Below the pieces are notes generated by a model that worked only from the letters and a program-made list of their open reading frames with translations, searched no databases and was not told the DNA's origin. A stretch of 28,431 bases of DNA from JAJRVH01 sp964505995 (GTDB lineage Bacteria > Pseudomonadota > Zetaproteobacteria > Mariprofundales > Mariprofundaceae), in NCBI GenBank assembly GCA_964505995.1, contig CAZDLB010000006.1, forward strand, positions 1 to 28,431. The letters run 5' to 3'. This document shows positions 24,769 through 28,431 of the stretch, one piece after another. The stretch's first letter is position 1, and each line of letters starts with the position of its first letter. A program made the translations under genes and the position numbers.

Positions 24769-27576
24769 TCAGGAGGAACCGACGCTACCCAGCCCCTTGA
24801 ATTCGAGCAAGATGCGGCCGCCGAAATCGGCGCTCTGGCTGGTTCCGTTGGGGCGGTTCAGTCGGTAGCCCTCCAGTCCGAGCGTCCAGCAGGGATGCCG
24901 ATAGGTCAGCCCGAAGCTGGACTGTTGCGTCAACTTCAGCAGCAGGTCGTACTGCCAGTCGCCCTTGATTTGCCAGCGTCGCACCAGATCGATCGAGGCG
25001 GAGGCATCGACCAAGCGCACCTCGCTGGCATAGCGGGGATCGGTGGAGCGGTAGCCCGCATGCAGCCGGGCAGGGCCGAGGCTCAGGTCCAGCGAGGCGT
25101 TCAGGTAGGGCCAGTAGCGATCCGCGCTGTTGTACTGGCCGCTGGCATGCAGCTTGAGCCCGGAGACCGGGGCGAGATCCAGCTCGGCCAGCAGATCGGA
25201 GAATGGCCGTGTGGGGGTGGCCTGCAGCGCCGGATCCACGCTCTGCCGCAGCATGTCATAGGCGAGTCCCAGCCGCAGCAGCACGACATCCCGGACCGCA
25301 TTCTCGTCCCTGGTCTGCAGGCGGTTCTCCAGCATCAGCGACAGGCGGTTGATGCGTTCGATCCGGTCCAGGCCGGTGAAGCGGTTGCCGGCCAGCAGGT
25401 TGCTCCAGGCCAGCCTGCCGAATCTGGAGTCGAAATTGACCATGCCGGTCTGGTCCGGAACCTGGATGTAGTCGTAGCGCAGTACAGGCGAGATCTGATG
25501 GCGCCAGCTTCGCCCGGCAAAGATGCGCTCCAGATCGCCGCGTATCTCGAGGCTGGCCTCGCGGCTGCTGCGACGCTGCATCGCAGTGCCCGCGGCGCCG
25601 TTCAGCCAGTAGCGGGTGACATGCGAACCGGCGGCAAGCGTGGCCGAGAGCCCGCCGCCGTTCAGCGCCCAGGGAAGCTCGATCCACGGGTGCAGGTCCA
25701 TGCGCCAGCCGTCGGTGCCGAGCCGGCGATCGAAGCGGGTGGTCTGCTGATCGAAATGCAGGCGCAGCCAGCGCGCTGTTTGCCACTGCATGCGGCTGTC
25801 CAGCTGCGGCAGGGTTTGCAGCGTGGCGGCATTGCTGGGGCTGGTCAGCGTCTGCCGATGCTCGGCATTCAGGCTCCAGGCGACGCTGAAGGCTTCCCCG
25901 AAACGATTCTGCGATAGCGACGCGGAACTGGAGATGTAGCGGCTGGCGGCCTCGGAGCCGTCGGCATAGTCGGCGAGATACAGATAATCGCTGACATGAT
26001 CCGCCTTCAGCTTCAGCTGCATGTTCGCAGGCAGGCTCCAGTCGACATCGGCCTGGATGCGGCTGCGGTCGCTCGCGGTGACGCGATCGCGGATGCCGGC
26101 GACATCCAGGCGCTCGTGCCCCAGAATATCGACATGGCGTAATTCCAGTTCGCCCTGGATGCCACGGGCGCTCATCGTCGTCGGTGTCAGCGTGGCATCC
26201 CAGCTGGGGGAGGGAGCAAGATACAGCGGCAGGCCGATCTCGGTGCCGCGTCGCTTGCCGCTTCCCAGTTTCGGTGTCAGCAGGCCGCTCTTGCGTTTCA
26301 GCGGCTGGTTCCACCACGGCGCATACATCAGCGGCACCCCGGCCACGGCAAATCGAGCATGCCGGGCCGAGAGCTCGCCGGCATTCTGGTCCAGATGCGC
26401 GTTGCGGGCCTTCAGCACCCAGGCCTCCTCGTTTTCGGGGCAGGTCGTGAACTGCACATCCTCGGCGTCGAACAGCCCATCGCCCAGCCGCCGCAGCCGC
26501 CGGGCCTTCAGGCGCTGCCCGTCGGGGAGCACGAGGCTGGCATTCTCGACGACGCCGTTGCGGCTTTCGCTGTCGATCTCGGCGCTTTCGGCGCGGATCT
26601 CGCCCTCGGCCGAATGCATCTGGACATGGCCCTCGGCGCGAATCAGATGGTGATCGCGATCGACGATGACGCGATCGGCTTTCAGCGTGCGTTCGGGCGG
26701 GGCCGCAAACTTACGCTTCAGATGCTCGAGCCAAGCCGTGCGCGTCGCAAAACCGGCCGGATGCGCGCCTTCGGCATAGCGCGCGAGAAAGGCATCGAGA
26801 TCACGCCGGTTCCAGGCATTGCGCCAGTCCCGGAGCGCCTCTTCCGGCGTTTCATCGCTTGTGGCTTGCAGGGAAAATGCGGGGATGGTCCGTTCGCGGA
26901 CGATCTTCCAGGCGCCATCATCGAGCTTTAGCTCCAGTCGTTTCAGGGTCGAATCCGCAAAGCGGTCCGAGGCATAGTCCTGACGGAATTCCGCAATCGC
27001 GTGGATGGCATCGGTCCGAACGGCTCGCATCTGCGAGAGATCGATGCGTATCCAGCGCTTGCCCTCGATGGCCCGTTTCCTGGCCTTGCGCCAGCTTTGC
27101 CGGCTGCCGAAGCCGGCGGGCAGTTCGAAGTCGTCCGCATAGAAGCCGAAATAGGCGTCCATGTCCCTCGATGACCAGGCCGCGGCCCAGCGCTTGACCC
27201 ACGGGATGATGGCTGGCGCATGCCCCCAGCTTCCGCCTTTCGAGGGTTGTGAGGTGCTCCCCGGGTGTTCGCTGACGATGCGCCAGCCGTCGGGGAATCG
27301 CCGCAACCGGATGACAAGCGGTGTCGCCGGCTGCTTCCCGGTGGCGAGCTCCATTCGGGCCACGGCGGTGTCGGCGTCGGGTCTCTGGATCTGCAGGCCG
27401 GAGATGCGGCGCACGGGGCGCTGGCGGATGACGACATGGCCGCTGGCGATGACGCGCTGTTGTGCGTCCTGCCGCAGTTCATCGGCGGTGATGTCCAGTC
27501 CTGCCGCCAGTCCGGCCAGGGGATTGAGGAACAGCAGGGATGCGGCCAGCAGGCCCGGGATCATCATGCGCCACAT
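24769..27576 (-). CDS. lptD: LPS-assembly protein LptD with inserted NTF2-like array
   Basis: Outer-membrane beta-barrel that inserts lipopolysaccharide into the outer leaflet with LptE. The product is about 935 aa (784 in E. coli). Parts in order: signal peptide (1-25), a first LptA-like strand repeat (29-52, ITADELRQD to SGHVVIRQ), an inserted region (about 53-297) with NTF2-like modules, the rest of the jellyroll (ADRVIVDRD to AEGHVQM, then FTTCPENEEAW and VPLMYAPWWNQPL), and the C-terminal barrel ending FGGRILLEFKGLGSVG. Only two cysteines remain, C379 and C896, enough for one jellyroll-to-barrel disulfide. The ATG at 27576 was chosen as the first before the signal peptide; 27567 and 27564 are alternatives. 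surA follows after 50 bp. Confidence 0.95.
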   Translation of the reverse strand: MWRMMIPGLLAASLLFLNPLAGLAAGLDITADELRQDAQQRVIASGHVVIRQRPVRRISGLQIQRPDADTAVARMELATGKQPATPLVIRLRRFPDGWRIVSEHPGSTSQPSKGGSWGHAPAIIPWVKRWAAAWSSRDMDAYFGFYADDFELPAGFGSRQSWRKARKRAIEGKRWIRIDLSQMRAVRTDAIHAIAEFRQDYASDRFADSTLKRLELKLDDGAWKIVRERTIPAFSLQATSDETPEEALRDWRNAWNRRDLDAFLARYAEGAHPAGFATRTAWLEHLKRKFAAPPERTLKADRVIVDRDHHLIRAEGHVQMHSAEGEIRAESAEIDSESRNGVVENASLVLPDGQRLKARRLRRLGDGLFDAEDVQFTTCPENEEAWVLKARNAHLDQNAGELSARHARFAVAGVPLMYAPWWNQPLKRKSGLLTPKLGSGKRRGTEIGLPLYLAPSPSWDATLTPTTMSARGIQGELELRHVDILGHERLDVAGIRDRVTASDRSRIQADVDWSLPANMQLKLKADHVSDYLYLADYADGSEAASRYISSSASLSQNRFGEAFSVAWSLNAEHRQTLTSPSNAATLQTLPQLDSRMQWQTARWLRLHFDQQTTRFDRRLGTDGWRMDLHPWIELPWALNGGGLSATLAAGSHVTRYWLNGAAGTAMQRRSSREASLEIRGDLERIFAGRSWRHQISPVLRYDYIQVPDQTGMVNFDSRFGRLAWSNLLAGNRFTGLDRIERINRLSLMLENRLQTRDENAVRDVVLLRLGLAYDMLRQSVDPALQATPTRPFSDLLAELDLAPVSGLKLHASGQYNSADRYWPYLNASLDLSLGPARLHAGYRSTDPRYASEVRLVDASASIDLVRRWQIKGDWQYDLLLKLTQQSSFGLTYRHPCWTLGLEGYRLNRPNGTSQSADFGGRILLEFKGLGSVGSS
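26689..26844 (-). repeat. NTF2-like module C in lptD (N-terminal half, residues 245-296)
   Basis: This segment (EEALRDWRNAWNRRDLDAFL, then PAGFATRTAW) resembles the first half of the full copy, including the W-x3-W-x2-RD pattern and a PAGF run at the same place with one residue fewer. It then passes into the second LptA-like strand (KADRVIVDRD), so its second half is either lost or merged with the jellyroll. Confidence 0.7.
26893..27192 (-). repeat. NTF2-like module B in lptD (full copy, residues 129-228)
   Basis: The only complete module of the lptD array. It begins RWAAAWSSRDMDAYFGFY and ends W-K-I-V-R-E, and matches the surA C-terminal domain over 100 residues without gaps. The helical start followed by four or five strand-like stretches fits an NTF2-like cone fold; this fold is inferred from pattern only. 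Confidence 0.8.
27265..27417 (-). repeat. NTF2-like module A in lptD (C-terminal half, residues 54-104)
   Basis: A short strand-rich segment (VRRISGLQIQR, then LRRFPDGWRIVSE) that parallels the second half of module B (IRIDLSQMRAV, LKLDDGAWKIVRE). No matching helical first half precedes it: the first LptA-like strand repeat does. The similarity is weaker than for B and C, so this assignment is tentative. Confidence 0.5.
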
Positions 27577-27637
27577 GGTCCGGCAATCTATCGAAGCCGG
27601 ATGCCGGATGCACCGAGAAGGGAAGCGCCGGTGTCCG

Positions 27638-28342
27638 TCAGGCCGGCTTGACGGCAAAGCCGAGATAGTTGACGGAGAGATCGTCGGACAGGCTGAAGCG
27701 GTCCCCAAGCACGGCGTAGGACATGCCCTTCAGATCGCGGATTTCCAGCCCCGCATGCCTCAGCGCCTGATGCATCTCGGAGGGGCGGATGAACTTGGCG
27801 TATTCATGCGTGCCCTTCGGCAGCCAGCCGAGGATGTATTCGGCGCCAATGATGGCCTTCAGATAGGCCACGGGATTGCGGTTGATCGTCGCGAAGAAGA
27901 AGTGTCCGCCGGGCTTGAGCATGGCCGCGCAGGCCGCGACGGTGCGCTCGACATCGGGGACATGCTCGAGCACCTCCAGGCAGGTGACGGCATCGTAGGT
28001 CCCGGCATGCTCAGCCGCCCAGGTTTCGGCATCGGCTTCGACGTACTCGAGCTCGGTGCCGCTCTTTTCGGCATGCAGTCTGGCCACGGCCAGGGCCTTC
28101 GGCGATCGGTCGATGCCGGTGACCACGGCGCCGCGCGCGGCCATGCCCTCGGCCAGCAGGCCGCCGCCGCAGCCGACATCGAGCACATGCGCCCCGGGCA
28201 GCTTCACGTGTTCGGCGATGTAGTCCAGACGCAGCGGATTGATCCGGTGCAGCGGCCGGAACTTGCCGTCCGGATCCCACCATTCCTCGGCCATGGCCTC
28301 GAACTTGGCGATTTCATCCGCATCGAAGTGCTGCGTGCTCAT
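27638..28342 (-). CDS. ubiG: Ubiquinone biosynthesis O-methyltransferase UbiG
   Basis: SAM-dependent methyltransferase that performs both O-methylation steps of ubiquinone synthesis. The product is 234 aa. It has the family start DADEIAKFEAMAEEWWDPDGKF and FRPLHRINPLRLDYI, then the SAM loop VLDVGCGGGLLAE (53-65), the acidic loop VTGIDRSPKAL, CLEVLEHVPDVE and GGHFFFATINRNPVAYL. The ATG at 28342 matches the family N-terminus; the frame is open 22 codons further upstream to another ATG at 28408, but those residues are not conserved. It precedes lptD by 61 bp on the same strand; whether it shares the lptD transcript is unclear. The 89 bp upstream to the window edge show no recognisable gene. Confidence 0.96.
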   Translation of the reverse strand: MSTQHFDADEIAKFEAMAEEWWDPDGKFRPLHRINPLRLDYIAEHVKLPGAHVLDVGCGGGLLAEGMAARGAVVTGIDRSPKALAVARLHAEKSGTELEYVEADAETWAAEHAGTYDAVTCLEVLEHVPDVERTVAACAAMLKPGGHFFFATINRNPVAYLKAIIGAEYILGWLPKGTHEYAKFIRPSEMHQALRHAGLEIRDLKGMSYAVLGDRFSLSDDLSVNYLGFAVKPA

Positions 28343-28431
28343 GCCAGCAGGCTGCGATGCGAAGCCGCCAAAAGCAAGCCTGCCGCGGCCAGGGTTGGCA
28401 TGATCCATGCTGGGTCATCGGCATCTCACGC

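Noticed and set aside
28343..28408. N-terminal extension of UbiG by 22 residues to an upstream ATG
   Set aside because: The residues are not conserved in UbiG, which normally starts close to the DADEIAKFE segment.

Overview
The window is a compact stretch of about 28.4 kb from a GC-rich, Gram-negative member of the Pseudomonadota. This rests on LptD and SurA (outer-membrane assembly), UbiG (ubiquinone), a MurE with the meso-diaminopimelate motif DNPR, and the classic proteobacterial division and cell-wall (dcw) cluster. The cluster includes murB between murC and ddlB, which rules out an enteric layout. The class is not certain. The FtsI with a C-terminal PASTA domain and the odd SurA and LptD proteins point away from well-studied Gammaproteobacteria; a deep lineage such as Zetaproteobacteria is possible but is a guess.

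Region 1 (1-17580, minus strand) is a complete dcw cluster, read from right to left: mraZ, rsmH, ftsL, ftsI, murE, murF, mraY, murD, ftsW, murG, murC, murB, ddlB, ftsQ, ftsA, and ftsZ, whose 3' end lies outside the window. Nearly every junction from rsmH to ftsA is an overlap of stop and start codons, so the genes look translationally coupled. They supply the precursor pathway (MurB-F, Ddl), its lipid-linked steps (MraY, MurG), septal synthesis (FtsW, FtsI, FtsL, FtsQ) and the Z ring (FtsA, FtsZ). Upstream of mraZ there is a good sigma70-type promoter overlaid by four TGGNN boxes at an exact 10-bp period, matching the known MraZ operator style. A run of 100 N at 6330-6429 is an assembly join: the same 55 bases flank it on both sides, and collapsing them restores an ATGA overlap between murG and murC.

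Region 2 (17730-21378) holds small accessory genes: a YcgN-family Cys-cluster protein and a YchJ-family SEC-C protein (plus strand), a cation diffusion facilitator and FolE (minus), a histidine phosphatase (plus), and a WrbA-like flavodoxin-fold protein (minus). Several of these bind or move zinc or similar metals.

Region 3 (21451-28342, minus strand) is an envelope-biogenesis run: ubiG, lptD, surA, pdxA, yqgE. The most unusual content is here. SurA carries an extra C-terminal domain of about 110 residues that looks NTF2-like. LptD carries a tandem array of the same domain (a C-terminal half, a full copy, an N-terminal half) inserted between the first two strand repeats of its periplasmic jellyroll. 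SurA's copy and the full LptD copy align without gaps over 100 residues with 41 identities by hand count. SurA is the chaperone that escorts LptD, so a shared extra domain in these two neighbouring genes is the best candidate for something undescribed.

No stretch longer than about 240 bp lacks a gene; the longest is the mraZ/ycgN divergent region. No tRNA, rRNA, CRISPR array, insertion sequence or convincing intrinsic terminator was seen.
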